Under the pieces are notes generated by a model. The model was not told the DNA's origin and did no database searches. It saw nothing but the letters and a program-made list of their open reading frames with translations. A DNA stretch of 64,000 nucleotides from Paracoccaceae bacterium (GTDB lineage Bacteria > Pseudomonadota > Alphaproteobacteria > Rhodobacterales > Rhodobacteraceae), in contig JAKVCP010000006.1 in the NCBI GenBank assembly GCA_022448925.1, positions 1-64,000 on the forward strand. Direction: 5' to 3'. The position numbers were made by a program, and so were the translations under genes. The number at the start of each line of letters is the position of its first letter. The stretch's first letter is position 1. This document shows positions 54,178 to 62,129 of the stretch, piece by piece.

Positions 54178-55569
54178 ATGGCAGATGCACAGGCAAAATT
54201 TCTGACAGGCAATCTGTTTCGGCATGTTTCGACAATGTCCCTGGCAGCCTCTATTGGCTTGATGGCAATTTTCGCTGTGGACTTCATCGATATGATTTTC
54301 ATCTCGATGCTGGGCAACGCCGCATTGGCGGCTGCGGTTGGATATGCCGGAGCGATCTTGTTTTTCACCACCTCGTTCAGCATCGGCATGGCGATTGCTG
54401 CGGGGGCCTTGGTGGCCCGTGCGCTGGGCAGTGGCGAACATCTCACAGCCAGCCGTCGCGCCGCGACGGCGCTATTGTACGGCATTGTCTTTGGCTCTCT
54501 TTTTGCTGCCCTGGTCTGGTTGAACCTGGCCCGGCTGGTTGACTTGCTGGGCGCAACCGGAGCCACAGCTGATCTGGCGGTGAATTATTTGCAGATCATC
54601 ATTCCCACCCTTCCGGTGATGACAGCGGGTATGATCGGAGGCGCGATTTTACGAGCTCATGGCGATGCGCGGCGGTCCATGATGGCAACAATTATCGCCG
54701 GCGTGGTGAACGCGGTCCTTGACCCGATCTTGATCTTTGGTCTGGACATGGAGCTGACGGGCGCCGCGCTGGCCTCGGTCGCGGCGCGGTTTGTGATGGC
54801 CTACGCATCGCTGGCCCCGGTGGTCCGGCACTATGGCGGGTTTGACAAACCAACATCTGCGGAATTCCGAATCGATTTCCCCGTGATCATGGGGATCGCC
54901 TTCCCGGCAATTCTGACGCAGTTTGCAACACCATTGGGGCAAGCGGTTGTGACCCGCTCTATGGCTGAATTCGGTGAAGCGGCCGTTGCGGGAATGGCGA
55001 TCATTGGCCGTCTGACGCCGGTGGCCTTTGGTGTCATTTTTGCCTTGTCGGGCGCAGTCGGGCCGATCATTGGCCAAAATTTCGGGGCAAATCAGCATGA
55101 CCGCGTCAGAGGCGCGTTTAACGCGGCTGTCATCTTTGTCGGGATCTTCGTCGTTGCAATGACCCTTTTGCTGTTTTTGGTGCGTGGCCCGATTGCAGCT
55201 GTCTTTCAGGCTGACGGGATCACGCTTGAGCTTCTGTTCTTGTTCTGCGGCCCGCTTGCGCTGGCGTTCTTTTTCAATGGCCTGCTGTTTATTGCCAATG
55301 CTGCGTTCAACAATCTGAACCATCCGTTCTATTCAACCTGGCTGAACTGGGGACGCCATACATTGGGCACAATTCCCTTTGTGCTGCTTGGTGCCGCCTG
55401 GTTCGGTGCGCCCGGCGTGTTGATTGGGCAGGCCGCAGGGGGCGTGATTTTCGGACTTCTGGCCTGGGCCTTGGCAGCGCGGATCATGGGCAAGGACCAT
55501 GATCCAAAGCCCAAGGATCTCTTTGCACGTCAGGGGCGTCAGCTGTCGTTGTTTCATCACCGCCGCTAG
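54178..55569 (+). CDS. MATE family efflux transporter
   Basis: Inner-membrane Na+ or H+/drug antiporter. Twelve hydrophobic segments in two repeats are visible, starting SLAASIGLMAIFAVDFIDMI and with the repeat-2 opening GIAFPAILTQFATPLGQAVV. AGAILFFTTSFSIGMAIAAG and GPIIGQNFGANQHDRVRGAF are family-typical. 463 aa. The substrate is unknown. Its end is 6 nt from the convergent GGCT-like gene. Confidence 0.92.
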   Translation: MADAQAKFLTGNLFRHVSTMSLAASIGLMAIFAVDFIDMIFISMLGNAALAAAVGYAGAILFFTTSFSIGMAIAAGALVARALGSGEHLTASRRAATALLYGIVFGSLFAALVWLNLARLVDLLGATGATADLAVNYLQIIIPTLPVMTAGMIGGAILRAHGDARRSMMATIIAGVVNAVLDPILIFGLDMELTGAALASVAARFVMAYASLAPVVRHYGGFDKPTSAEFRIDFPVIMGIAFPAILTQFATPLGQAVVTRSMAEFGEAAVAGMAIIGRLTPVAFGVIFALSGAVGPIIGQNFGANQHDRVRGAFNAAVIFVGIFVVAMTLLLFLVRGPIAAVFQADGITLELLFLFCGPLALAFFFNGLLFIANAAFNNLNHPFYSTWLNWGRHTLGTIPFVLLGAAWFGAPGVLIGQAAGGVIFGLLAWALAARIMGKDHDPKPKDLFARQGRQLSLFHHRR

Positions 55570-55575
55570 ACAGGC

Positions 55576-56148
55576 TCAGGCGGTGTCTTTCAGCAGGCGA
55601 CATCCCAAACCCGCCAGAGCGCTGTCGACATAGGCCCTTTCATCGTCTGCTAGCGGCTGAGCCCGGCTGTACCTAGGTTGGGCGCGGTCATTCAGAATGG
55701 GCGCTTCCCATCCAGATGTGGTCGACAAGAAGCGGTCTGCACCGGCGGTGCCATATTCGTGCAAATAGCCCTGCAGGACCACGTCGATATAGCTGAGCAG
55801 GACAGGGTGGTCGCCGTCAGGCCGGTTCAGCTGATTCTGGGGAATGGCATAGATCACAACCTGCGCCTCTTTGCTGCCAGCATGGCTGACATCCTCTGAG
55901 ACGCATAGTTTTTCGTAGGCCCGTTCCCGATCATCAAGGGCGCTCCATTCGTGGGCGCAAACGCCAGCGACAAGCCCTTCGATTTCACAAGAACCATCAG
56001 GAATCACGGTCAAGAACGCAATTTGGCGGTCCTGTGTGAACCGCCAGGCCCGCCGCCATCCCCGTATGCTTGCAGGGTGGGCCTGCGCATAGGAGTGGGT
56101 TTGCCGGTTTACCAATGAGCCATAGCCAAAGAAATATCCATCGATCAT
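55576..56148 (-). CDS. Gamma-glutamylcyclotransferase-like protein
   Basis: Fold of the GGCT/AIG2 family, which forms 5-oxoproline from gamma-glutamyl amines. The substrate-binding loop is FFGYGSLVNRQT and the catalytic glutamate is expected in WSALDDRERAYEK. 190 aa. Substrate and physiological role are not determinable. Its start lies 240 nt upstream of the divergent glycine riboswitch. Confidence 0.87.
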   Translation of the reverse strand: MIDGYFFGYGSLVNRQTHSYAQAHPASIRGWRRAWRFTQDRQIAFLTVIPDGSCEIEGLVAGVCAHEWSALDDRERAYEKLCVSEDVSHAGSKEAQVVIYAIPQNQLNRPDGDHPVLLSYIDVVLQGYLHEYGTAGADRFLSTTSGWEAPILNDRAQPRYSRAQPLADDERAYVDSALAGLGCRLLKDTA

Positions 56149-56385
56149 GCGAAGACGTTCTCATGTGTGGTGGTGCATATCAAACCTCATGTTGGAATGC
56201 TGGGGCAACCCATTCGTCTGATCTGGGGCTGGTTTGCTGTTTTGCATACGGCCTTGCAAACTGTCGGGTGTCTATCTTGTCAACGATGGTGAAATCCCCG
56301 CTGCCGTGGCCGGTCGCCCGCAATGCCCTGCGGGCAACAGAAGGCTTGCCAGCTCACAAGGCTTGCACTAGAACCGGCCACATCG

Positions 56386-56541
56386 CGATGGGAGAACTGG
56401 CATACCGCTGGTGCCGAAGGAGCAACCGCCCCGGAAACTCTCAGGCTAGAAGGGACCGTTGCGATGGACAACACTCTGGAGAGTGGCGTTTTGGGCGCCC
56501 GCCGAAGGGATAACGATCTCAGGCGAAAGGACAGAGGGGGC
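56386..56541 (+). promoter_or_regulatory. Tandem glycine riboswitch controlling gcvTHP
   Basis: Two glycine aptamers in series. Aptamer 1 (about 56386-56465) has GGGAGA, GCCGAAGGAGCAA and AACTCTCAGGCTAGAAGGGA. Aptamer 2 (about 56467-56541) has CTGGAGAG, GCCGAAGGGATAAC and ATCTCAGGCGAAAGGACAGA. These are the conserved cores of the class. The gcvT start is 88 nt downstream. In known cases glycine binding switches on the cleavage genes, and that is the expected action here. Confidence 0.95.
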
Positions 56542-56628
56542 ATTCTGGGCGTGGACTGATCCGCGCCTTTGGAATGCCGGTCGCCTGCGCTAAGCCAGCC
56601 TTGCCCCGGTCAGACACGGGGAGGCGAC

Positions 56629-57756
56629 ATGACAGAGGCGTTGAAACGCACACCGCTTTACGAAATGCACCTGGAACTGGGGGCCAAGATGGTGCCTTTT
56701 GCAGGCTATGACATGCCGGTGCAGTATCCGCTTGGCGTTCTGAAAGAGCACCAACACACCCGCGCAAAGGCGGGTCTGTTCGATGTAAGCCACATGGGGC
56801 AGGTTGTCCTGCGGGGCGCGGACTATGAAAGCGTGGCGCGAGCGTTTGAAACGCTGGTACCTGTCAATGCGTTGGGACTGAATGAGGGCCGTCAGCGGTA
56901 TGGATTTTTCACCAACGAAACCGGCGGAATAGAAGACGATCTGATGTTTGCGAATCGTGGCGATCATCTTTTTGTTGTTGTGAACGCCGCCTGCAAAGAG
57001 GCTGACATCGCTCGTATGACCTCTGCCCTTGCCCCTGATATCACTGTCGAGGTGATCGAAGATCGTGCTTTGCTTGCCCTGCAGGGACCGGGAGCGGAAG
57101 CCGCTCTGTCCCGTTTGAACCCGGCTGTGGCTGACATGGCATTCATGGATGTTGCAACCGTCGACCTGGGGGGGGCATGTTGCTGGGTGTCTCGCTCGGG
57201 CTATACCGGTGAGGACGGATTTGAGATTTCGGTGCCCTCGGCTGGGGCAGAAGACCTGGCGCGGTCATTGCTTGCGATCGAAGAGGTCGAACCGATTGGG
57301 CTGGGCGCCCGGGATTCGCTTAGGCTGGAAGCGGGACTGTGTCTCTACGGGCATGACATTGACGCAGAGACCTCTCCGGTTGAGGCTGGATTGACCTGGG
57401 CCATTCAAAAGCTGCGTCGTGCGGGTGGATCCCGCGAAGGCGGATTTCCCGGCGCAGATCGGATCATCAGTGATTTGGCTGAGGGGGTGGCGCGCAAGCG
57501 TGTGGGTCTCAAGCCAGAGGGCCGCGCCCCGATGCGCGAAGGTGTGCCGCTGTTTGCGGAGGAAGATGGCGGTGAAGCCATCGGTCAGATCACTTCGGGT
57601 GGGTTTGGTCCAACGGTGGGAGGCCCGATAGCGATGGGGTATGTTCCCGCCGCCTTGGCCACAGAAGGAGCAATCGTGTATGGCGAACAGCGTGGCAAGA
57701 GGGCCCCTTTGCGGGTGGTCAAGCTGCCCTTTGTCCCCGCTGGTTTCAAACGCTGA
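56629..57756 (+). CDS. gcvT: Glycine cleavage system T protein (aminomethyltransferase)
   Basis: Transfers the methylene from lipoyl-bound aminomethyl to tetrahydrofolate and releases ammonia. Family segments are TPLYEMHLELGAKMVPFAGY, GLFDVSHMGQVVLRG, RSGYTGEDGFEISVP, and LRLEAGLCLYGHDID with the catalytic Asp. 375 aa. GGGGAGG lies 4 nt before the ATG. It is the first gene of gcvT-gcvH-gcvP behind the glycine riboswitch; gcvH follows at 17 nt. Confidence 0.97.
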   Translation: MTEALKRTPLYEMHLELGAKMVPFAGYDMPVQYPLGVLKEHQHTRAKAGLFDVSHMGQVVLRGADYESVARAFETLVPVNALGLNEGRQRYGFFTNETGGIEDDLMFANRGDHLFVVVNAACKEADIARMTSALAPDITVEVIEDRALLALQGPGAEAALSRLNPAVADMAFMDVATVDLGGACCWVSRSGYTGEDGFEISVPSAGAEDLARSLLAIEEVEPIGLGARDSLRLEAGLCLYGHDIDAETSPVEAGLTWAIQKLRRAGGSREGGFPGADRIISDLAEGVARKRVGLKPEGRAPMREGVPLFAEEDGGEAIGQITSGGFGPTVGGPIAMGYVPAALATEGAIVYGEQRGKRAPLRVVKLPFVPAGFKR

Positions 57757-57773
57757 GCAACAGGAGAGAACGA

Positions 57774-58133
57774 ATGAAATACACTGAAGAGCACGAATGG
57801 CTGCGCGTCGAGGATGATGTTGTTGTCGTCGGGATCACCACGCATGCTGCCGAGCAACTTGGCGATGTTGTCTTTGTCGAATTGCCAGAGGAAGGCACCG
57901 AGGTCGCCCGCGACGACGAAGTGGTGGTGATTGAAAGCGTCAAGGCTGCGTCGGACATTCTGGCACCATTGGATGGTGAGATCACCGAGGTGAACGCCGT
58001 GTTGTCAGATGAGCCGAGCAAGGTGAATGATGACCCCGAGGGTGAGGCCTGGTTCTTCAAGATGAAGGTTGAGGACCTGTCGGTCATGGACGATCTGATG
58101 GATGAGGCTGCCTACAAGAACTTTATTGGCTGA
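57774..58133 (+). CDS. gcvH: Glycine cleavage system H protein (lipoyl carrier)
   Basis: Carries the aminomethyl group between P, T and L proteins on a lipoyl-lysine. It opens MKYTEEHEWLRVEDDVVVVG. Lys57 in VVVIESVKAASDILAP is the lipoylation site. The C-terminus NDDPEGEAWFFKMKV is conserved. 119 aa. AGGAGAG precedes the ATG. Middle gene of the gcv operon; gcvP starts 129 nt downstream. Confidence 0.98.
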   Translation: MKYTEEHEWLRVEDDVVVVGITTHAAEQLGDVVFVELPEEGTEVARDDEVVVIESVKAASDILAPLDGEITEVNAVLSDEPSKVNDDPEGEAWFFKMKVEDLSVMDDLMDEAAYKNFIG

Positions 58134-58203
58134 TCGCGGCGGCGGGGTGGTTTCCGCCCTGCGCCTTTTCTGCGGGCCTGCGCTGTGCGTCAGGTCGGGC
58201 AGG

Positions 58204-58226
58204 GTGAGTATTTTTGGAAAGATGAA
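58204..58226 (+). repeat. Dispersed 23-bp Rhodobacterales-type motif, copy 2
   Basis: Identical over 23 nt to the minus-strand copy at 25548-25570. It lies in the gcvH-gcvP spacer. Read in the gcvP frame it would encode GEYFWKDEG upstream of the true start. Confidence 0.8.
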
Positions 58227-58262
58227 GGGGCCGGGGGGTCTCTTTTACCTGCGGAGGTGCGC

Positions 58263-61112
58263 ATGACCTATGAGCCTATCGACTATTTGCCTTATGACTT
58301 CGCCAATCGACGTCACATTGGGCCGTCACCAGATGAGATGGCAGCGATGTTGGACATGCTGTCTGTGGATGGATTGGAGCAGCTGATCGAGCAGACGGTT
58401 CCCGCGGCCATCCGGCAGAAGCAGCCGCTGGATTTTGGCAAGGCCAAGTCTGAGCGCGAGTTGTTACATCATATGCGGCGAACCGCTGCAAAGAACCAGG
58501 TTCTGACCTCACTGATTGGCATGGGGTATCATGGCACGGTGACGCCGCCTGCGATCCAGCGCAACATTCTTGAGAATCCGGCTTGGTATACGGCCTACAC
58601 GCCCTACCAGCCAGAGATCAGTCAAGGGCGGCTTGAGGCGTTGCTGAACTATCAGACAATGGTCAGCGATCTGACGGGTCTGGAGATCGCCAATGCGTCG
58701 CTTCTGGACGAGGCGACAGCCTGTGCAGAGGCCATGACCATGGCGCAGCGTGTGGCAAAGTCGAAGGCCAAGGCCTTTTTTGTAGATGAAAACTGCCATC
58801 CGCAGAACATTGCGGTTATGAAAACCCGAGCTGCGCCGCTGGGAATCGAATTGATTGTCGGTGCGCCGCAGGACTTGCAGGCCGATCAAGTCTTTGGTGC
58901 TATTTTTCAGTATCCGGGAACCCATGGGCATGTGCGTGATTTCACGGCTGAAATGGCGGCGCTTCATGCAGCCAAGGCCATTGGTGTGGTCAGTGCCGAT
59001 CCGCTGTCGCTGTGCCTTTTGAAGGAGCCAGGGGCCATGGGAGCGGACATCGCGGTGGGGTCAACCCAGCGATTTGGAGTACCGATGGGGTACGGTGGCC
59101 CACATGCCGCGTATATGGCGACGCGTGATGCTTTCAAGCGTTCGATGCCGGGGCGGATTGTCGGCATTTCTATTGATAGCCATGGGAACAAGGCATACCG
59201 GTTGGCGTTGCAAACACGCGAGCAACATATTCGCCGCGAGAAGGCAACTTCGAACGTATGCACAGCGCAGGCACTTTTGGCGGTCATGGCTGGCTTTTAC
59301 GCCGTTTTCCATGGGCCCAAGGGGTTGCGGGCAATTGCACAACGCATCCATCGCAAGACGGTTCGACTTGCCAAGGGGCTTGAGGCAGCAGGTTTCTCTG
59401 TAGAGCCCGAGGCGTTTTTCGACACGATTACCGTGGATGTCGGGCTTTTGCAGCGCGGGGTTCTGCAAGCCGCGGTGCGCGAGGGATTGAACCTGCGCAA
59501 GGTGGGGCGGACCAAGGTTGGCATCACCTTGGATGAACGGACCCGCCCGGCAACGATCGAGGCCGTCTGGCGCGCATTTGGGTTGGTGCAGACCGACGAT
59601 GACTTTGAACCGGACTACCGTCTGCCCGATGGCTTGGTTCGTCAGAGTGGCTATCTGGAACATGATGTCTTTCACATGAATCGCGCCGAGACCGAGATGA
59701 TGCGCTACATGCGCCGTCTTGCTGATCGCGACCTGGCATTGGACCGGGCCATGATCCCTTTGGGCTCATGTACGATGAAGTTGAATTCAGCTGCCGAGAT
59801 GATGCCGGTCAGTTGGCGCGAGTTTTCGATGATTCATCCCTATGCGCCGGATGATCAGGCCCTGGGGTACAAGGAGCTTATTGAAGATCTGAACGCGAAG
59901 TTGTGCCAGATCACCGGGTATGACGCGATCTCGATGCAGCCGAATTCTGGAGCGCAAGGGGAGTATGCAGGTCTGCTGACGATTGCCGACTGGCACCGTG
60001 CGCAAGGCCAGGGGCACCGAAACGTCTGTCTGATCCCGATGTCGGCACATGGCACCAACCCGGCCTCTGCGATGATGGTCGGCTGGAAGGTTGTTCCGGT
60101 CAAGTCGGACGAAAATGGCGATATCGATCTGGGGGATTTCCGGGCCAAGGCCGAAAAGCACTCGGACGTATTGGCGGGCTGCATGATCACCTATCCCTCA
60201 ACCCATGGCGTGTTTGAGGAAACGGTGACCGAGGTTTGCGACATTGTGCATGCTCATGGTGGTCAGGTCTATGTCGATGGGGCAAACATGAACGCCATGG
60301 TGGGCTTGTCTCGTCCCGGCGACCTGGGTGGTGATGTCAGCCACCTGAACCTGCACAAGACCTTTTGCATTCCGCATGGCGGTGGCGGTCCCGGAATGGG
60401 ACCGATCGGTGTCAAGGCACATCTTGTGCCGCATTTGCCTTCGCATCCGCTTTCGGGCGAGGGCGCTGGTCCTGTCTCGGCGGCGCCATTCGGGTCACCC
60501 TCGTTGTTGCCGATCAGCTGGGCATATTGCCTGATGATGGGCGGTGAAGGTCTGACGCAGGCGACACGTGTTGCAATCCTGAATGCCAATTACATCGCTG
60601 AACGGCTGAAAGGGGCCTATGAGGTGCTCTACACCGGACCTCAGGGTCGGATTGCGCATGAGTGCATTTTGGATGTTCGGCCCTTTGCGGACAGCGCGGG
60701 CATCACGGTCGAGGATATCGCCAAACGTCTGATGGACGCGGGCTTTCACGCACCAACCATGAGCTGGCCCGTTGCGGGAACACTTATGGTTGAGCCGACA
60801 GAGAGTGAGACCAAGGCTGAGCTGGATCGATTCTGTGAGGCAATGTTGGCTATTCGCGATGAAATCCGCGACATCGAAGAGGGACGGATGGATCCAGACA
60901 ACAATCCGCTTAAGAACGCACCGCACACGATGGAAGATCTGGTGCGCGACTGGGATCGTCCCTACTCGCGCGAGCAAGGCTGCTTTCCACCTGGTGCGTT
61001 CCGGGGTGACAAGTACTGGCCATCGGTCAATCGGGTCGACAATGCCTATGGCGACAGGCACCTGATCTGCACTTGCCCCCCGATGGAGGACTTTGCCGAA
61101 GCGGCTGAATAA
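58263..61112 (+). CDS. gcvP: Glycine dehydrogenase (decarboxylating), P protein
   Basis: PLP-dependent decarboxylation of glycine with transfer of the aminomethyl to lipoyl-GcvH. Single-chain form of 949 aa with two homologous halves. The PLP lysine is Lys699 in [20 protein letters not shown]. Conserved segments include [35 protein letters not shown] and [20 protein letters not shown] lies 5 nt before the ATG at 58263. The longer frame from 58185 only reads the intergenic repeat. A 12-bp-stem terminator closes the operon. Confidence 0.97.
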   Translation: MTYEPIDYLPYDFANRRHIGPSPDEMAAMLDMLSVDGLEQLIEQTVPAAIRQKQPLDFGKAKSERELLHHMRRTAAKNQVLTSLIGMGYHGTVTPPAIQRNILENPAWYTAYTPYQPEISQGRLEALLNYQTMVSDLTGLEIANASLLDEATACAEAMTMAQRVAKSKAKAFFVDENCHPQNIAVMKTRAAPLGIELIVGAPQDLQADQVFGAIFQYPGTHGHVRDFTAEMAALHAAKAIGVVSADPLSLCLLKEPGAMGADIAVGSTQRFGVPMGYGGPHAAYMATRDAFKRSMPGRIVGISIDSHGNKAYRLALQTREQHIRREKATSNVCTAQALLAVMAGFYAVFHGPKGLRAIAQRIHRKTVRLAKGLEAAGFSVEPEAFFDTITVDVGLLQRGVLQAAVREGLNLRKVGRTKVGITLDERTRPATIEAVWRAFGLVQTDDDFEPDYRLPDGLVRQSGYLEHDVFHMNRAETEMMRYMRRLADRDLALDRAMIPLGSCTMKLNSAAEMMPVSWREFSMIHPYAPDDQALGYKELIEDLNAKLCQITGYDAISMQPNSGAQGEYAGLLTIADWHRAQGQGHRNVCLIPMSAHGTNPASAMMVGWKVVPVKSDENGDIDLGDFRAKAEKHSDVLAGCMITYPSTHGVFEETVTEVCDIVHAHGGQVYVDGANMNAMVGLSRPGDLGGDVSHLNLHKTFCIPHGGGGPGMGPIGVKAHLVPHLPSHPLSGEGAGPVSAAPFGSPSLLPISWAYCLMMGGEGLTQATRVAILNANYIAERLKGAYEVLYTGPQGRIAHECILDVRPFADSAGITVEDIAKRLMDAGFHAPTMSWPVAGTLMVEPTESETKAELDRFCEAMLAIRDEIRDIEEGRMDPDNNPLKNAPHTMEDLVRDWDRPYSREQGCFPPGAFRGDKYWPSVNRVDNAYGDRHLICTCPPMEDFAEAAE

Positions 61113-61135
61113 AGCGACCTTGTCGGTGATGAAAG

Positions 61136-61175
61136 CGGATCGGAACCAATACCGGTTCCGATCCGTTTGTTTTGT
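61136..61175 (+). terminator. Strong terminator of gcvTHP
   Basis: CGGATCGGAACC (61136-61147) pairs perfectly with GGTTCCGATCCG (61154-61165), followed by TTTGTTTTGT. It starts 23 nt after the gcvP stop and may also serve the convergent gene. Confidence 0.9.
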
Positions 61176-61193
61176 GGGCAAGTCAAATATGCC

Positions 61194-62060
61194 TCATGCG
61201 TTCAGACATGCAAAGACGTCACGGACCCGGTTCCAAGTATGCTCGTTGCATGCGCAGAGCAGAACACCAGAGCTTTGCTCGGCGGTATATTCACGGCCAT
61301 CCAGCATGGCGACATGACCGCCAGCCCGTTTCACGATCAGGGCGCCGGCGGCGTGATCCCAGGGTGTCAGGTTGCCTGACATCATGAAATCGACATGACC
61401 CTGGGCCATCATGCGGAATTCATGGCAGGAACAGCGCAATGATCCAACCCGTGCAAACTGCGGGCACAGCGCTGCGACTGCGGGGCGCGACGCTTCGGGC
61501 AGATTGTAAATCGGCACATAGCCGCTTAGCGTGTCGATCTCGCCGCCTGCGGACACCGAAAGGGTTCGAGGGGCCGATGGCCCTTGGCGCACCATCTGCA
61601 CGGACGAGCGTTCATCTGCAATAATGACATCATCCATCACCGGATCGTACAGCAGCCCCAGCACAGGCCGTCCGAAACGCAACATCGAGACAATGACCCC
61701 AAAGGTGGCAAGGCCTTTGGCAAAGTTCCACGTCCCGTCCACCGGATCGATGGTAAAAGCCATTTCGGCTTCAGGAATTTTTTTCAGCACATCGGAATTC
61801 GACGCAACATCCTCTTCGCCGATGATAAGAGCGTTGGGAAACATGTGCAGGAGTCCGCGCGCCAGCATCTTCTCGGCGGCGAGATCGGCCTCGGTCACCA
61901 GATCCTGGTCATCACGTTTGGTCTGGATGTCGCTGGACTTCAGGTTGCGGAACCTTGGCAGGATCTCGGCCCGTGCCGTCCGCCGAATGAGGTTAAGCAA
62001 AGTCACCCGCTGGGACGGTGTCAACGGGGCCGGGATCGGCATCGGAAGCGTATCGTTCAA
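61194..62060 (-). CDS. Inositol-monophosphatase family phosphatase (possibly HisN-type)
   Basis: Mg2+-dependent phosphatase. Metal ligands are in IIGEEDVAS (Glu) and FTIDPVDGTWNFAKGLATFG (D-P-x-D-G-T), and the last motif in TPWDHAAGALIVKRAGG. 288 aa. Substrates in the family include inositol phosphate, histidinol phosphate and 3'-phosphoadenosine phosphate. No context decides, although histidine genes occur in the window. It converges on gcvP. Confidence 0.9.
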   Translation of the reverse strand: MNDTLPMPIPAPLTPSQRVTLLNLIRRTARAEILPRFRNLKSSDIQTKRDDQDLVTEADLAAEKMLARGLLHMFPNALIIGEEDVASNSDVLKKIPEAEMAFTIDPVDGTWNFAKGLATFGVIVSMLRFGRPVLGLLYDPVMDDVIIADERSSVQMVRQGPSAPRTLSVSAGGEIDTLSGYVPIYNLPEASRPAVAALCPQFARVGSLRCSCHEFRMMAQGHVDFMMSGNLTPWDHAAGALIVKRAGGHVAMLDGREYTAEQSSGVLLCACNEHTWNRVRDVFACLNA

Positions 62061-62129
62061 TTGGCCTCTCCCTTTGGCAGAACCTTGGCCCGTCCCAGAT
62101 GCCAGCCTGCCGCAGCGCTTGCAAGGGGA

